Assembly: GCA_028554745.1 (NCBI GenBank)
Contig: JAQOTN010000001.1
Coordinates: 682,001-746,000 of the forward strand
Length of the DNA stretch: 64,000 bases
Direction of reading: 5' to 3'
Source: Blastocrithidia nonstop
Lineage: Eukaryota > Euglenozoa > Kinetoplastea > Trypanosomatida > Trypanosomatidae
Shown here piece by piece: positions 13,301 through 25,419 of this stretch (position 1 is the first letter of the stretch; each line of letters opens with the position of its first letter). The position numbers were made by a program, and so were the translations under genes. The notes under the pieces were generated by a model that saw only the letters and a program-made list of their open reading frames with translations, had not been told where the DNA came from and made no database searches.

Positions 13301-14018
13301 CATTTACATCGTCGTTATTGTCAATTTTGAAAATCTCATTTTACGTATTACTGACTTCAGCTGCGTTCTCTGTTGCATCAGCAGTGTTGGTATAATCTAC
13401 GTCTTCATCTTGATTAAGTAAAATGTCAGGAGTTACTTGTTCTTCGCCATCTGCAATTTTATTACTATCACTGTTACTGTTACTGTCACTGACATCGAGA
13501 ATAGACGAAACTTGGCTTGATTACTTGCTAAATGACTTGCACGATTGTTCTGATGTAACGAGCGACATACTCTACAATACAATAATTTACGGCTATATCT
13601 ACCGATTGCACAATTACTCCACAGCTTAATTTTGTTATTATTCCAATTTCGTAATTTACGTTTCCAGTGCATGTTCTGAAGCTAACGAATACAATGCATT
13701 GTCTTGTTCACATTATAATTATTACTTGTGACAGTTGTCATTGTCTGATATATTGACCACATCATCCCTAACTTACTAGTAAAAATTAAGCTTTTCAACG
13801 TCTCTGCTTTATATGGCAGCTCTTATCTGATTTTAATTTTATTATGTTCTTTGCATCGATTACCGCAATGCAGCTTGCAATTGTTACTGTTCTTCTAACC
13901 TTTTCTTCTGTTTCTCTTACAAGATCTGCAACTCACCTGACAATCGACGCCTGATTTGCATTTTTCTTATGTCTTTGTTCTGCAAGCAAATACTACCCTT
14001 GTTACTTCGTTTGGGCAT
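10305..14018 (-). CDS. Large acidic, low-complexity protein of unknown function
   Basis: One frame stays coding-like for 1237 residues from MPKRSNKGS to TAA at 10305-10307 after YNRLTKY. I do not recognise a family. The N-terminus is basic and turns into a Glu/Gln/Lys helix in which many Glu are UAA/UAG. The middle has Asp/Glu/Asn-rich stretches, with a near-pure D/E/H/N tract at about 11130-11290. A more globular part lies near 11750-12270 (RQRNELKMKLKHLLDQIDF, then YAYYDENHFHRSGLSFNDF, which resembles a degenerate EF-hand loop, a weak guess). The C-terminus is basic and helical. In-phase TGA and TAR codons fall where hydrophobic and acidic residues fit. The start could lie upstream at a non-ATG, but ATG 14018 is the natural choice. 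Confidence 0.7.
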
Positions 14019-14452
14019 AACTGATATCTTTGCAACCAAAAGCTTTGATAAAAAAATGTTATTAAACAAAGTGTAGTAGTTGATGTTAACAATCTCTTTG
14101 CAAGACTTGTCAATCAAATGTATTGTAACTTTGTAAGTAAACACTATATCTATTTATTTTTTTTGCTATAATTTAAATATCAGAAAGAGCATAATACGTA
14201 AAAATAGCAAAGCAAAAATAAATAAATTTAAAACAATACAAAATCATCTTTTTTTACTCAATTTCTGTATGAAGTTATTAGTTGCTGGCATTTAGCTTTT
14301 ATTTACATTTTAAATATATAAATACAGCTGAATAAGTGTATTAACATATTCAAGTCAACACTATGCATTGAATGTCAAGTAATCACACAAACATTAATAC
14401 CATCAAGAAAACATCTATGCATTTATTAAAAATTATCTATAATTTTAATATA

Positions 14453-14493
<41 letters not shown>

Positions 14494-14643
14494 GTTAACA
14501 AGGCAATGAGGCATTGTTTCTTTACAACTAGACAAATGTATGTAAATAATTGTTATTAGTAAAATATAATATGTTGAGCAAAAATTTTTCAATTTCACCT
14601 TTTGCGCGATAAAACATTTAGATATTACGAAGCGCTTTTTTTT
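14019..14643. other. Spacer with long (TA)n
   Basis: AT-rich intergenic DNA with an interrupted TA repeat at about 14448-14493. No gene seen. Confidence 0.6.
14448..14493. repeat. (TA)n microsatellite, one CA interruption
   Basis: About 22 TA units with one CA unit in the middle. Confidence 0.9.
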
Positions 14644-15672
14644 TTACACTACGCACATGCATGCACCCAGTTCGAGTAGTTGCAAATAATCCTAACCACC
14701 GTCAGCTAAGCGACGTTCAACCTCGCATAACTTTAGCGCCATCTTGCCTCTCTGCGAAGAGTTCAATGGGCAGTTGTGACTAACAAGAAATGAGTGTACT
14801 TGTGAAATCACTTGAGTTGCAGCAAAGCCCTGCGCAACGAGGTTGCGTGTAGCACGTATGACGTTACTCATCTATCGCGAGAGCAAATCAGATAAATATT
14901 ACTCAAACGTGTGCGCAGGAACACATCCAGCCACATCGACAAAGTCCTCGTTACTCAGATCAAGGCCTTTGCTTTTACAAGCTGACTGAAGGTGCATAAT
15001 TGCTAATCGCATATCACCCCCACTCACCGCATCTAACGCACAAAGAGCACTTTACGATAACACAATTCCTTCACTTGAGGCAACGAAACGAATACGTTCA
15101 TGTAATGCCTCCTTCACTAACGGTTTAAAACGGTATTTGGCACATCGACTTGTGATAGGGTCGATAATGCGTGTGACGTAGTTGCACAAGATGCAAAAAC
15201 GAGTGACATCGCTGAAATCCTACATCATTCGACGTAGTGCGGCTTGTGCATCCGGCAGCAGCGCATCCGCTTCGTCTAAGATGATAAGTTTGAAGTGTGG
15301 TACAGGATAACGTTTGCCATCGGACTGAATGACATGACTACCGGCTCCTCCCACAGCACCTTGAGCAAAAACTTTAATCTTCTATCGCACCACCGCAATA
15401 CCGCGATCATCTGACGCATTTAATTATCGAACCCGATCGTGTATATAATCTGGTCCAAACAATTCATGTGCTACTGCTAAAATGGCGGTTGTCTTACCAG
15501 TTCCAGGTGGACCATGAAACAAGAAATGTGGCATATTTGCATTATCCTGTAAACAAGCACGTAACGCGGTTACTGCCTCTTCCTGTGATTGTATTGCGGA
15601 TAGAGTGCGTGGCCTGTACTTCTCTACTCATGGAATTTCACTGCTTCCACTACTACTGTCAGTTTACGACAT
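14644..15672 (-). CDS. Replication factor C small subunit (human RFC4 / yeast Rfc2 type)
   Basis: A clamp-loader AAA+ ATPase that helps load PCNA at primer ends in the nucleus. 342 residues, normal for a small RFC subunit. Motifs: PWVEKYRP at residues 14-21 with Trp15 encoded by TGA (15628-15630), Walker A GPPGTGKT at 54-61, ELNASDDRG with Glu83 as TAA (15424-15426), VVREKIK with Glu97 as TAG, Walker B LIILDEAD near 129-136, AALRRMME with Glu as TAG, and the sensor/arginine-finger region [10 protein letters not shown]. After LADGG one more TAG reads as Glu, giving the family-like ending DYLQLLEL before TAA at 14644-14646. This single gene tests all the reassignments. The assignment to the RFC4/Rfc2 type rests on the TRFC[12 protein letters not shown] block. 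Confidence 0.96.
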
Positions 15673-16649
15673 TTCTTTTTATGTGAAGTTAGTTCAATAT
15701 ACTAATTTTTTTTGTTTAATTAAAAACTTAATTTAAAATACAGCACACTATTTATAGAATGAGGAAAAACAGGGTAAAGTGGGAAAACAATATAATTTGC
15801 TAAAAAAAACTTTTAGATTCTTTTCAAAATTTTTGTCTTTGCATCAGCTTATATGCTTTTCACTTGTCAGTAATTAATATTACATACTTTACGTGAAGCG
15901 AATAAGCGTATTAAAGGAAGAAAAATATATTCTTCAAAAGCACACTAATTCAACCAAAGTTTGTCAAATTGCAAAATTGTATTATTCGTTGATTAGTTTT
16001 AATTGTATGCGAGTGTAAGGGGATGCTGTTAATGCTGATTTATTAACATGTGAAGATGACAAAGGTACAAGATTTTGATTATGCAAAGTAGCAATGTAAG
16101 TAGTTAGCTGCAATTACAATAAATTATTTTTTTTTCACTTAGGGTGATTATATGTTCATTAACAAAAATAAACAAGAATTATGCAAACATAAGTGAGTTG
16201 TTGTGGCACGTTACAGTGCGGAAGGTAATAAGTTCTATGGCATTTGCCAGTACATGTGTTAAAAAGAGAAACTATTAACAGAATAAAACGTAAAACTAAA
16301 AAAGAAAAAATAAACAAATTTAATACATGAGAAAAAAAGATTATACAGTAATAAATTGCAAACATGTGTATGTTTAGCATTATATGTAACAGTTCAAGTG
16401 ATCAAACAGTAAAGAGAAACGCTGAAAAAAAATAATATAATACGCAAAACTAGAAGAAAATAAATTATAAAGATGACTACATAACTTTCAAAATTGCGTA
16501 TAGCAATAAATAGCAATCAAAAACTTATATATTGAAATAGAATGATCTTGGATGTGAAGTTAATTAATAAATAAATGAAAAAAATGATTTTAATAGCTTT
16601 GTTGTTATTTTGTTTGCTTATACGTGTGTGTGTCTAACAATTATTAACA
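15673..16649. other. AT-rich spacer
   Basis: About 1 kb. A slightly GC-richer patch at 16190-16260 can be read as a short Cys-containing frame on the minus strand, but nothing supports it as a gene. Confidence 0.5.
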
Positions 16650-19600
16650 TTACTTTGTCATTGTGTGTGCATAATTGCAGTTTGCTATCTTCTTGCGAAG
16701 TGATGAACTCATCAACATTTGTGCGTTGCGTATTAAATGCAATGTATCAAATTTATCATCTTTACTATTACTACAATTTTCACTATTATCACTGATAGTT
16801 TTGAAAGCATTATTGATGCTGTTTGTTTTGGAACATCTTTAGGTATTATTGTATGTATTTCCATTAGTTTTACACACGTATTGCGTCTGCTTATTGTGCA
16901 AAGGTGGTTGACTATGATGAGAAACGAAAGAAGATAATTACGTTTGTTGCATAGAAGATGTCGATTATGGCAAGTCAGATGTACGTTTAATTGCCAATAT
17001 GTTAGGTTATGGTAATTAATAATTAATTTCACGCAAAAGTTACATGTACTAGTCACTAATACTGTTTATCATATTATTTTTTTATGAGTGATTTTCCTGA
17101 TTACAAACATCAACAGTAGGCCTATTGTCAACACCAACATCCCGTTATATTTTTACTTTGTACTTACTACTTTTTATATTTTGATTGTTGTCATTATGAC
17201 TATCATCATTATTATTATTATTATTATTCTGATTTAGTGGTGCAGACAAAATATGTGCTAATTATGCTGACAATGACAGCGAAGACGCGATTAGATTTTA
17301 CACGTTAGGTAACAACTATTAACATTTTGCACTTACATTTACATTAGCTTTATTAACTTAATTTTTCATTGATGTTTGCAAAGCCACCTTATTTTTCACT
17401 CGTCTCGTCAACGTTTAAGAAAGTGGCAGAGAAGACGGAGACGGACTTGATGACAACATTGACGACGATGATAATAGTGGTGGTGCTGGTAATGGTGATG
17501 ATGATGATGGTGATGCATATTTCTTATTCAAGCAGATATCACTGTTATTATTACGAAAAGTGCTGCTGAGCATAGTATTATTCAAATTAGTTTTATTTCT
17601 ACTATTATTACTACTACTACTGTTAATATTATAGTTATTGTTATTGGGTGAGTAGCTAAGACGTGTAGAGGAGATAAAGTCATGTCGCTCAAACAGTAAT
17701 AGATCCACTGCGTGTGGGTCATCCATGACCGACATTACCAACTATGATTATTGCAACATTAATTTTTAAGTTTTGTTACTCATCGGCTAGAAAACTACAC
17801 CAGAGCCATGAATGCAATGAGATTATAGTTCGCTATTTGCGTCATGCATATTGTGATGATGTGCTACACGTAAACTACTTTTCACAGTAACGTTAATATA
17901 TTTATAGCACTACCGCAGCACCACACAGAGCACACGAGCCATTTTACGATTGGGTGAATCGCCCACCTACACGTTTTGCCGAGCCACTGGATGAATAAGT
18001 GTAATAAGATGCTGAATACGAGTTATTGTACGACGAATAAACGGTTATTGCAATCGATAGTGTTGTGAGCGGCGCCCGTGTACGGACTCGCCATGTACGT
18101 TGTGTTACCTTGTAGAATTATTGTATAAATAGTCGTTTTAACTATAGTTATTGTTATCATCTTAGTCAATGACAGTATGATCACTAAAATTATGAACTGA
18201 AGCTGCTCTGCGTGCGATATACTGCGACGATGAACTCATGTCTTGCATCATAATCTCACGCAGTGGACGTGTTGCAGACACCACACCAAGAGCCAAGTAA
18301 CCCAAGCAGCGTCGTCTCAGTTCAGTTTGTGTGCCATTTTACAATGCACTCAAGATCGTTCGTACAATGGAGTAGGCCCCGTGACTATAGATGACCAAAT
18401 CTCGTAAGGCTCGATCCGTAGACGTGGCAATGGCGGCAATGGTGACATACACCCCTTTCACGAGTGAACCTGTTCAACGGGACAGAACTAGTCCATACGA
18501 GGTGCTGCTCTTCGCATTAGCAAGAAGACTAGCCATGCCTGGTGTCAATGAGGTATTACTAAACAGAGAGGAGTGTCGTTTGCTTAATCGTGATGATGTG
18601 ACTAGTGTGGGTTGTAAAGTGTACGTCACCGAACTGCCTTGTTCTACCTCGGCCATAAACTACGCCAGTGTACTCAATCGCTTAATCAGCACACCAACCA
18701 AATCACACCCAACTCGACACAGTGCCGATCGCTTCTCACTCACGAGTAACGTCACCGCATCTGCCATAGTCGACGTAAGCTCGTGTGCAAATTGCGCAAA
18801 TTCATCTTATTACATTTCATGAATTCAATGTATTAGCACTTGAGCAGCTTACGTTCGCAGTAGAGGCTGTGTCTGTGAGGACGAAATCAATTCACATTTT
18901 GTTGCTACTTATTACATTAACAACGTCAGTGGTCGCGGTAGCGAGGGTAGTTTGTTTACGTTGCTCATATTCACATTCATTCTGCCTTGTGTAGTACGCA
19001 CGGCAGAAGAAGTACCAGCGCTATCAGTACTTTCATCAATACGAATAAGTTCATTGATATCTGTGCCATTAACAAAATCAAGGATGTCATTACTGTTCAA
19101 GTGGACTTTATCAGTATACTTTCGCTGTTATGTTGGTGGTGGTGGTGCCAGTAATTGATTTGTATTGTTCTTGCTATTATAGTTATAGTTATTATTCTCA
19201 TTAGCCTCTGAACGCGCATTACACAGTGCTTGTTACGCATTTAGGCCTCGTCAGGTGTTTTCAACAAGTGCCACCTAAACCGACTAGGCCGTGTTGCATG
19301 AGAGTAAACGACGTAGACTAGACTCATCTTCTACCATGTAAAAGGCAAACATGGCATCTTTGTTCTTCTTCGCGTGTGCGTAGATGTAGTCTAAATACTA
19401 CACCGCCTCACGTATGGTGTGCGCGGCGGTGTGCAAGTCATTCTCGTCCTACACCTTCACACGTAGCGTGTTACGAATGTCTTTGCTAATTCCAGCATAC
19501 ACCATGAGCTACGATGGTGTAATGTGTTATCGTACTCGCGTCTACAACTCCATTGCACATGTTCGTGAGAGTACTTTAGCCTGATGCATCGGAACCGCAC

Positions 19601-19874
19601 CGTCCTGATGCTGACTGTCAAAACTTACTGCCCCGCCATTGCTAATGTACATGAGACACTGAAACACGGTAACGCTATTGCTGTGCAGCTGATCTGCGAT
19701 GGAAGGGAGAGTAGTTGTGAAGAAGTAATCGTAGTTGTGCAGTGTGTCACGCAGCTGTACAAGCTGTTAGGATGTTTTTGGTGGGTGTCGTATAGAAGTG
19801 TGCAACTCCATCTGGCGCCGCAAAAGCGTGTTCACGTCTAGATTTACACTTTAGCTAGGTGTATTGGACTTCAT
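16650..19874 (-). CDS. CLASP/TOG-like protein with long Asn-rich C-terminus
   Basis: A 1074-residue protein from MKSNTPSESVN to TAA at 16650-16652 (ending HTMTK). The N-terminal about 250 residues are helical. Residues about 305-555 resemble a CLASP_N/TOG HEAT-repeat array: VSEKRSALCRVGCDLVGVLI, then SRWTGSLVKGVYVTIAAIAT with Trp as TGA, then TELRRRCLGYLALG. CLASP proteins bind microtubules and slow catastrophe; trypanosomatids keep CLASP in the subpellicular array. The rest is Ser/Asn-rich and probably disordered, with a poly-Asn run near 17215. The C-terminal 300 codons are interrupted by many TAA/TAG codons yet keep coding composition in the same phase (low coordinate divisible by 3). Family assignment is inference, at moderate confidence. 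Confidence 0.65.
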
Positions 19875-20218
19875 GGCAAGAACTAAAATTTATTATTTAT
19901 ATAAAAACAAACACAATATAAGCACAAGTTAACTGTGTGTAAAAACAACTGAAATTAAATTTTTGTAAGTGTAAAACTAAAACTACAACAAAAATTAAAG
20001 GTAAAGTGATGATATAAACGTTCAAGTGGGTAATATGTGGCATGTAACATTCGATTTTACAAATAAAACAAAATAAAGTAAACAAGATATAAAAAAAAGG
20101 TCATTTGAAACAAGAATTATTTGCATAAGTTTATAATAGCAATACAAATGTATTTACGTGCAACATCTGTGTATGGGTATAGGTTAATTTATTACAAATT
20201 AGTTATCTTCTTTATTTA
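19875..20218. other. Short AT-rich spacer
   Basis: No gene or repeat of note. Confidence 0.6.
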
Positions 20219-20656
20219 TTATCGTTGTAGTGCAGTTGAGAGCAGCAAAGAAGCAGATACAAGATCGCCGGTATTTGTAAGTAAAGTACTGTCACTGTCA
20301 TGTAATGTACGAGGTGTACTCAAAACAGTAACTGATCCTACGTTCAGTTGCAAATCAGTACATTTCTTGTTAACAATTTTGCGTTTTGCTAGAGCAGATG
20401 CAATGTTTTCAGTTGATAGTTAGCACTATTCTTACGTTATCTCTTGCGTTTTATGCCCAAGTGCACAGCTTCGAATAGTTTACAAGTATTGTTCACTGTT
20501 ATTGTGTTATGTTTTATAGACGCTAGCAATATTACATCTACCGTTGATAAAGCAAAAGGGCAAATCAACTTACTACGGTAGAGCGCTACCACGCATCTAC
20601 GCTCGTCTGAACGATTCGACAACTATGTCACGTGAGCCTGGTTTATGTCTAGTCAT
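20219..20656 (-). CDS. Small protein of unknown function
   Basis: 145 residues from ATG 20656 (MTRHKPGSRDIVV) to a double TAA beginning at 20219. I do not recognise it. It is polar with a basic N-terminus, a hydrophobic short stretch VDLPFCFINGRC, an acidic patch EITEEECEL written mostly with UAA/UAG, and a Thr/Ser/Leu-rich end. No signal peptide or membrane segment. GC content is well above the flanking spacers and the frame holds from ATG to TAA, which is the support for it being real. Confidence 0.6.
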
Positions 20657-21164
20657 GTATTTATGTTTGTCACACGACAAAACGCTGTTTATATTCTGAA
20701 TAAAAAAAGGTTACTGAAACTATGTGTGTACTATTTACTCCGAAGAAGAGTAAACAAAAGTATGATGAAATGATAGAAACAAGTTGTTAAACTATTATAA
20801 GGTGCATGTATTTGCGTCTGTAGTATGGCACTATTATTTGTTTGTGTGCATAGTAGCACACTATGAGCAAACTTGTTTGCAGACAATTATATAACACATT
20901 AAACTATACTTTAAGATTTGATAGTCATTACAAAGTAAATTACATCTATTACCTGACAAATCAAAACTGTACAATACATTGACATTTATAAATTATATAT
21001 ATAGTTATCAACAGTAATAAAATTTCACAATAAATTAAAGATAAACAATAATGTCGAATAACAAATCAAGTAATAGAAAAGGAAAACAATATTAATATTT
21101 TTTTTATATTCGCACCGTAATTTATCAACATGTATTGCTTTTAGTATTTGTTGTGCATTGCAGT
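20657..21164. other. AT-rich spacer
   Basis: A somewhat GC-richer patch at 20790-20890 was read in all frames without a convincing product. Confidence 0.5.
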
Positions 21165-21497
21165 TTACGTTGGGCTGTTATCACTTACCTTTGGAGGGTT
21201 TGTAGCCTCCTATACTTCTTCTCAGACAAAGTCATTGTCAGACGTTCGTGCCTTTGCGTACACCATAATAAGCTACATACCATCTTTGTCCACTCCACAA
21301 TTGTTCAATGTCGCAGCGTCGTCTAAATTCTAACGCTCAAGGTACAACCTTATCGCGTAGAATGTTCTTCCAGTCAACTTTTCGATGCGCTCTTTGATTG
21401 CCTGCACAGTGTCTTGCACGAAATCACAGTGCATGAAAATAGTACGCTTATATCGTTTTAAGCGCAAATAGTTGGGTGGTACAGTAATAGAACTCAT
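21165..21497 (-). CDS. Elongin-B-like / ubiquitin-like protein
   Basis: 110 residues. The first 75 fit a ubiquitin fold: beta strand [15 protein letters not shown], helix [14 protein letters not shown], strand [22 protein letters not shown] and KDGMELIMVYA. The tail [18 protein letters not shown] resembles the acidic end of elongin B (DDTFE...PPELPDVM). The Trp in FVWEEV is TGA and Glu in RENLD is TAG. Elongin B pairs with elongin C in transcription elongation and cullin ligase complexes; a partner here is only inferred. Stop is TAA 21165-21167. An alternative is a generic ubiquitin-like protein. Confidence 0.6.
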
Positions 21498-21990
21498 TTG
21501 TATAACAACAAAAGGAAAGACTAACTAATTTAAATCAATAAGTATTAGTTATAGTAAAACAGATAATTTTACCTACCTCAATCCAAATGTGAATGCGTGT
21601 ATTTCTATTGTAAAGAAAGCGCAATTGCGCATTATTTTTAAAATAATTGTAAGTGAGTCAGAAAAGGAAAAATCATAGCTTGTACGTGAATATTAACTAT
21701 ATGTCAATAAGTAGGCATTTTTCATAAATAAGCATTCAAATAAGTGTTTATACATGTATGTAGATAATATTAACTTGTTTTATTATGTTGATACTCAATA
21801 CGTTGAGTTACATTATGTTTACTCATTAACAACAAAATAAAAATACATGAACAAATACGCACTTAACAAAAGAAGATGATACATTTTTTTTGCCAAGTAA
21901 ATACGATACACGGATACATTATTTTTTTTAACGAATTGTTATCAACAATAACATATATTAGTATTATTTATTTTTTTGTTTATTAAACGT
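21498..21990. other. AT-rich spacer
   Basis: Homopolymer-rich; no gene seen. Confidence 0.6.
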
Positions 21991-23424
21991 TTAATGAAAT
22001 TGTGAATTTTGAATGTACTGAGTGTAATTCTTGTGTGAGTCTGCAATCATGTCTTTCCTATTCTTGAACTTTAATCGTCGATCAGGGTTACCGAGATCTA
22101 CTGCTACTCGATTGACACCCTGCGCAACCTCACCTTCACGTCCAATGGGTGCGTTTAGCTCAAATCTGAAATCACGGTAAACTTGATGAATTGTGGGTGA
22201 AAATCGTAATAGTTCATCTGGTGTTGGGGCATTAGTCACCTCACGAGCTCGTCGATGCGAGTGGCCGCGCATCGTGTGAATTCTACCGGCAAAATCACGC
22301 ATGTTAAAAAATTTGGTGTCAAGCAACTCTTTATGAGTTTGCAGGACTCGAATCAAACTTTCATGATCACCAATGCGTCGGTACAGAGCTTCGGCGCGGT
22401 TAAGACATTGATCAACCAGGGCAAAGATGCGATCATAATCAAATGGGGAGTAGTAAAGGAATTTTTACTAAAAGTTTAAGTGAAATCGTCGTCCTAGTCG
22501 GGGCAACAGGCGAAGCATGCGATGCGACTCACCCATGTTGTGAAATTGTCTGACTACCGCCACGGCCTCTTCATAGGCAACGCCGGCGCGAATGTCATCC
22601 GCTTTGTCAGCTTCCTCGGTAAGGCCTAACTAGAACAATGCCTAGACTAACAGCTACAATGACGGTGAATGAGATGTATCTAGCATCTTTAGTGCACGTT
22701 CAATGTTGGCTCGTGCGGCTGCCACGCGACCAGTGCGTCGAAACGCACCAGCTAGTTTAAGCGTAATACCGACTCGCTGATTGTGATGAGGTGGGTATGC
22801 AAGTTCATAGCACTTCATCACCACACCATAATACTAGAGTGCATTTTGGTGTAAATTACCCTATGTCAAGTAATCACCTTGCATCTACAACTTTGCCACT
22901 TAGCCTAGTGGGACAAATGGTCGTAGCGATGAATTTTGTGAAACTCCATAATGTTATTATAATTTATTGGCTTTCAGTTGATCAGCAAGCAATGCGTTTT
23001 ACTGCAGTGTGTTAATGTGCATCAAATCCGTGCTACTAACATCATTTCATGATAATTTGTTACTGTTGTTGCTATTATTAGTATCATTATCAAGTGTATT
23101 GTGCTGTTGTCGTGATGGCTACTATTACGTTTCATGAGTTGCAAATTTGTCGATTTACGATGACGCTGCTGATGGCTACTATAACGGCAATAGAGACGAT
23201 GGCCATACTTTACTAATTGTATCGCGCACACGAACACTACGTGGTAGATGAGGTGTGCGACGAACCAGCTGATTAGGAAACAAGTTACCCTTGTAGAACG
23301 ACGTGTAGAGACGCGTTAGTGATCGACGAGAAATAACGAGCGAGCACACACTTTACAAGTTACACTTTGCTCCAGTGTATAGTGAGTAATTCATTGCAAT
23401 AGAGACGGAAGCTGGTCGCATCAT
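21991..23424 (-). CDS. TPR-like mitochondrial protein
   Basis: 477 residues. The N-terminus is Ser/Arg/Tyr-rich without acidic residues for about 25 residues and looks like a mitochondrial targeting peptide, followed by SLTRLYTSFYKGNLFPNQLV. An Asn/Ser linker follows. The body holds tetratricopeptide-like helix pairs: NALEYYGVVMKCYELAYPPH, RVGITLKLAGAFRRTGRVAA, ALYRRIGDHESLIRVL. The C-terminus is basic. Many kinetoplastid mitoribosome subunits and RNA-processing factors have this architecture, so a role in the mitochondrial gene-expression apparatus is likely but inferred. The ATG at 23422-23424 begins MMRPASVS; stop is TAA 21991-21993. No specific family was recognised. Confidence 0.7.
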
Positions 23425-24137
23425 ACTTTGACTGAATGCCAGATAATAGCACGAATTAAATTAATGGCAAAAACAAGTCAAACAATTAAAAATAGTAATA
23501 AGAAAATAATTTTTACAATATATCTAATGTGTAAATAGCCTCAATACTGTTTTTGTCAACTTTGAACGTCACTTTTTTTATGCAAACGTGTAAACTTTAT
23601 TAAGACAAACTAGAATAGTGTACAACTTGAAAAAAAAATATTTTTTGATGTAACCAAGAGAAGTTATTAACACAGATTTTGAAGAACGTTAAAAATTATG
23701 CACACACAAACACACATAATAGGAATAAATTTATGTATAACTAAAAGTCTAGCAAACCTTGATTTTTATTTTTTTTATTTATTAAATGGAAATAAAAATA
23801 GAGAAGAAGAAATAGAGAGAGATAAAATAAGTGAGATGGCACAGACAGGGTTTTTTGTATATTATTGAATATGAAAAAAATATAGTAAACCTAGCATAAT
23901 TAATAAGTTAATGTATTTTGATTTCGATGTTTAATGTTATTGTTTGACGGGAAAGTAATTTTTGTATAGAGCAAAATCGTGCGTGCACAAATCAAAGATA
24001 AATAAAATAAGGAGCTTTCAAAGGGTAAATAAAATAGTTTGTGTACACTTCACTAACTCTTTCATTATCAACAATTAACTATCGTACAAAATTAAAATGT
24101 TTAATGTGTATTTTGTTTCCTTTTATTATAATAATAA

Positions 24138-24199
<62 letters not shown>

Positions 24200-24231
24200 T
24201 TATATTTATATTTATATTTAATACAGTTTTT
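23425..24231. other. Spacer with long (TA)n
   Basis: AT-rich; the TA microsatellite 24138-24220 lies just downstream (transcript sense) of nothing but spacer and ends near the stop of the next gene. No gene seen. Confidence 0.6.
24138..24220. repeat. (TA)n / (TATATT)n microsatellite
   Basis: About 25 TA units grading into TATATT units, immediately 3' of the type I membrane protein gene on the transcribed strand. Confidence 0.9.
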
Positions 24232-25419
24232 TTACAAATATACATCTCTGCTTCCACCTACCTCGTTGTAACCACTAAAGTTGTCCGGCTCAGTTTGACC
24301 GCGTATTCTGTTACAACAAATTTGACAAAATCGAGTAAATGCCACTAATTTATCAGAGTGAGGTAACATCTCAGGAAACTACGTTTTACCTAGACGTGTG
24401 TAATTGTAGTATGACATTACAGCAAAATACAATACAATCATAATAACTACGATGAGAAGAAAAGTAGCAAACGACGAACCGCTTGACACTTTTTGCGTAT
24501 CATGCTGATTGGCTGTACTTGACTCGCCCTTTGGCGAATTAGTGTTATGTGTATTTCCATTATTGTGCTATGTTTTATCGCCTTTCTGTTGCTCATTTCA
24601 CTAACCATACTACACAGAAACAGACATAAAGCTATAAAGGTGAGCATCAGGGTGTGTCTTGTTCCGTGACGGCGACACTGCAAACATGAACGTCTGGCCA
24701 TAATTACCATGAAGCAAATCGCCGGAGGTGTGGCGTGTGGATTGCATTTTGTCAAGTGAATTAGTAGAGTCAAACGTTATCAACTCATACTATTGATTGA
24801 ACTCGAAATTGACAATAACATTGATAGTGACGGCATTAATCTATGCCGGTAATGTGGTTTAAAAGTATATTTTGGCAGGTACACTTTCTATTTCATTACT
24901 ACTACTGCTACCACCACTTTATGAAGCAGAAGACACACGCAACGTTGGTGGAACTGCCCCATGAAACGGATTTGCCTCATCAATTGCAATAAAACACGCC
25001 GGTTTGTTGGCGAAGTAGCTGTAAAACACAAAAGGAACAGGTCCGTCTAGACGAGTGCTGTGTACATTTACCTCAATGTCACTTCCAGCAGCCACATCTG
25101 CAAGCTGCAGCATACTCTACATACCTGTCACACGTGTGACGGTTGCACCCATGGACAGGTGATAGGTAACATTGAGTGAAAGCCATAGTTGCATAAACAT
25201 GCCAAAACTCATCGGGAACGTACGCGCAAGCAAGACGATTGCCTCATTTGCGGATGGTGCAACTGGAACTGGTATGAGTAGGTGATGATTAAACTCATCT
25301 GCAAAACCATGCACCTACGCACACAGCGGTGTCGCGCGTAATTAGCCACAACACACTGTACTCAGCACAAGTACAAGCAGCACAATAATCAATCCTGGCA
25401 AAGTAAACATGTTTGACAT
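24232..25419 (-). CDS. Type I membrane protein of unknown function
   Basis: 395 residues. A clear signal peptide (MSNMFTLPGLIIVLLVLVLS) is followed by a lumenal/extracellular domain of about 285 residues, one transmembrane helix at about 318-336 (FATFLLIVVIMIVLYFAV) and a cytosolic tail. The tail contains YNYTRLGKTEFPEMLPHSDK, reminiscent of the RTG...IPH tail of Atg27/mannose-6-phosphate-receptor-like sorting proteins, and two Cys pairs (CQICC). A Glu/Gln/Asn-rich stalk precedes the membrane. A sorting or endosomal receptor role is a guess. Glu at AST-E and KT-E-FPEM come from TAA/TAG. Stop is TAA 24232-24234. Confidence 0.7.

Noticed and set aside
14644-15672. A ciliate code with UAR as Gln, or UAR as Glu with UGA as stop (peritrich type)
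   Set aside because: Fixed positions are Glu, not Gln, and UGA is clearly Trp in conserved boxes; the one-strand gene order also fits kinetoplastids.
16159-16380. 73-codon hydrophobic minus-strand frame
   Set aside because: AT-driven Phe/Leu/Ile content in a spacer; nothing else supports it.
18391-18822. 143-codon plus-strand frame
   Set aside because: Antisense shadow of the CLASP/TOG-like region, which has the better protein pattern.
24041-24348. Ile/Tyr-rich plus-strand frames
   Set aside because: Produced by the TA microsatellite.
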